Shown: positions 61,973-64,000 of the stretch, piece after piece
Position numbering within the stretch: position 1 is the stretch's first letter
Layout of the letters: the number at the start of each line of letters is the position of its first letter
Origin: Strigamia acuminata
Taxonomy: Eukaryota > Arthropoda > Chilopoda > Geophilomorpha > Linotaeniidae
NCBI GenBank assembly: GCA_949358305.1
Contig: OX442317.1
Location: 9,984,186 to 10,048,185, forward strand
DNA: 64,000 nt
Direction: 5' to 3'
The notes under the pieces: generated by a model
The model's input: the letters and a program-made list of their open reading frames with translations, nothing else
Told to the model about the DNA's origin: nothing
Database searches by the model: none
Translations under genes and position numbers: made by a program

Positions 61973-63839
61973 ATAAATATTTGTGGAAGTAGCGGAGGGT
62001 GTACGCCGTTCTTACGTCCTTTGAATACAGCAAAGCTTTTATCTTTTTTTCATAGCTTACCGGTAAATCCAGCCCTGCTTTAGGGTTACATGTCCCAGCT
62101 TTTTGATAATTTTTCACCGAAAAGTGATTTTTCCATATAGTTTTGTGTAATCCCAACAAAACAGACCCAGGCCGGCTTTCTCGGGATCCCACACATGACA
62201 ATTTCCGATGCACCCCCCAACCAATTGCCAGTAAATTGTTGAGGGATTGAGGGACTGAAGAAATGGAATAAATCACTCATAACCTCCCCGCCCTTCAACC
62301 ATATGACACACATCACATATTTCTATCTAGACCCAACTTATAGGACTTAGAAAGCACATCCACACCTAATCCCATCTAAAACCAGCGCAATTCCTAACAA
62401 CACAGGCGTGCATAAGTTAGATGAAAAACACCTGTTTGTCACCAACTTTGTTTTGTCTAATAAAAATAAAAATAAATAAAATTAAATGATTTTCTGAGGA
62501 AGAAAAAGACCGAATTTTGTGTTCTCTCAAATAATCCCATTGGGAAGTGGCGCAAAAGAACCATCAACTGGTAAATCGGAGCCAATTGTGAGGGCAAAGT
62601 GGGATCTGTCTCCTGAGATGCATTAAGCACAAGTGTGCAATTGAGTGTGATCAAGGGGGAGATGGGGGGGGGGGGGATGAGGTATGGAAAAAATGTTTAT
62701 TTTTTTTACCAGGTTCAGGTGGTTTATTTTATTTTGTTTTTTTGTGTGTTTGATTGGGTCTGGTTCTGTGAATTAATGTGATGAGGTGTTTTTATTGGTG
62801 TTTAGGTTGTAAAAGGAAGGCGGTTGGGGGTTTGATTAATTTGAATACGGGCAGAGAGAGGCACACACATCAGTGTTGGATTGAGTTTATTGCCTTCTTA
62901 GTATAATGACAGAAGCCATTGATTTGAAACATTGGCCTCGTCAGTGGGAAAAGGATATGTCGAGGTTCTCTTGGTGCCATCAACTAAAAGCAGCCATAAA
63001 AAAGATTAATCCCTGATGGGAATCACAAGTTGACTTCATAAAAACTAGATTCAATGATACATAAATTGATTTTTATTTTATTTTGGAAAAAGGAATGGCC
63101 ATTTGTTTGATGGTGTTGATTAAAGTATATACGTTTTATTTTTACCGTATTTGATTTGATTTTTTTCTTCCGTACGTGAAATGAGACTTTGAGTTCGATA
63201 TGGTGCTGCCATCTGTGTTGACTGGATGTAAGTAGGAAAACGTATTTGTTTTGTGATGGCGACATCTGTTGGTGGTGAGTTTTACAGTGTACATTCGTAT
63301 TTCTTCGATTCCAAGACGCATCCAATTGTACTAGTAGACATGGTTTTGACGTAGAACTCGAGAAATCAGAGTTGCAAGATTCAAGCCAGAGAACGAAAAT
63401 TTGACCAACTACTGTAGAGTCCATGAAAATTGCGACAATCTGTAAAACTCAAACAATCGTGTACGAAAGCAGACATTCTGCTGGACGTGCTCTACGTAGC
63501 GGCACAGGAAACACTGAGCCCTATTGTAATTTTTTGGGAAAAAAGTTAAGGGGCTAGCCTACCTTATTATTTTGACATGTTTTGGTCAATAGATGGCGCT
63601 GATTACTAAAACCAAATCACCTACAATATTATCACACACTAGAAAGTAGTGCATAAAAGGGGTTCCAACTTAATCCTTTCTTGGAATTAAAAGGGGTTGT
63701 GGGTATTAAAGGGGTCAAGTGTTTTTTATTTAAAAAATAAATAAATGCTATTCAGAATAAACTTTTGGCCAGAATTTTGATTTTTCAGTTGTGATAAAAA
63801 AAAATAGATTTTAATAAAAAAAATTTAATGTAATAATTT
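61973..63839. other. Right-end intergenic region, no gene seen
   Basis: Mostly AT-rich with a G11-14 run at about 62664-62677. Frames of 130-150 codons on the minus strand (61842-62276, 63023-63424) have no family resemblance, and the former overlaps the RT relic. Confidence 0.5.
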
Positions 63840-64000
63840 TGATTTTTTCAAAGGTTAATTACAATTATTATTGGCAAATAGTCGTGAATTTGCACAACTT
63901 TGCTGTGTATTTGCCGTGATTTTCTGGCAAATTTATCGTGAATTTGCGGAAAATTTGCTGTGAATTTGCGGAATATTTGCTGTGAATTTAGGGCAAGTTT
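63840..64000. repeat. Tandem repeat at window end (TTTGCTGTGAATTTGCGG)
   Basis: Units like ATTTGCTGTGAATTTGCGGA recur every 18-28 bp from about 63865 to the window edge and probably continue beyond. Confidence 0.7.

Noticed and set aside
1-64000. tRNA and rRNA genes
   Set aside because: I looked for T-loop (GTTCGAAT-type) and rRNA core words and found no cloverleaf or rRNA segment I could support.

Overview
This window is eukaryotic and almost certainly from an invertebrate, most likely an arthropod. It carries a caudal-type homeobox gene, an epsin (liquid facets) gene and a PUS7 pseudouridine synthase gene. Introns are short (often 50-80 nt), and the DNA between genes is AT-rich and full of simple repeats. 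The species cannot be named from the sequence; a hexapod or relative with compact introns is my inference.

The left half (1-35310) is a nest of LTR retrotransposons. Element C is a very large Ty3/gypsy element on the minus strand (6067-25272). It has gag, a -1 frameshift pol, and a long third ORF in the env position that has its own intron. Element A, a second Ty3/gypsy element on the plus strand (1-6066, cut by the window edge), has inserted into C's left LTR, leaving a GTAT duplication. Element D, a Ty1/copia element on the minus strand (8928-15413), has inserted into C's third ORF, leaving a GAGAC duplication. Element B (26922-35310, minus strand) is a complete relative of A. It sits inside a decayed fragment of a methylmalonyl-CoA mutase gene and is flanked by ATAT duplications. 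A 1150-bp solo LTR (35738-36887, AAAC duplications) with ends like those of C lies beside leucine-rich-repeat exons. LTR pairs are identical (B, D) or nearly so (C), so these are recent insertions.

The right half holds three host genes. Epsin (39313-43978, plus) has 10 coding exons that sum to 485 codons: an ENTH domain, two UIMs, DPW motifs and NPF motifs. PUS7 (44946-47763, plus) follows about 160 bp after the epsin poly(A) signal. It has 13 exons summing to 611 codons, and one intron appears to be GC-AG. Caudal (49820-55597, minus) has three exons encoding 308 residues, with the hexapeptide in exon 1 and a homeodomain split across exons 2 and 3. The remaining 8 kb upstream of caudal has no gene I can support. 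It holds AT-rich minisatellites and a broken reverse-transcriptase relic.

The most unusual items are C's spliced third ORF of about 967 codons with no recognisable family, matching slippery heptamers placed exactly before the gag stop codons, a nested pair of inverted-repeat elements in an epsin intron, and a split mutase pseudogene.
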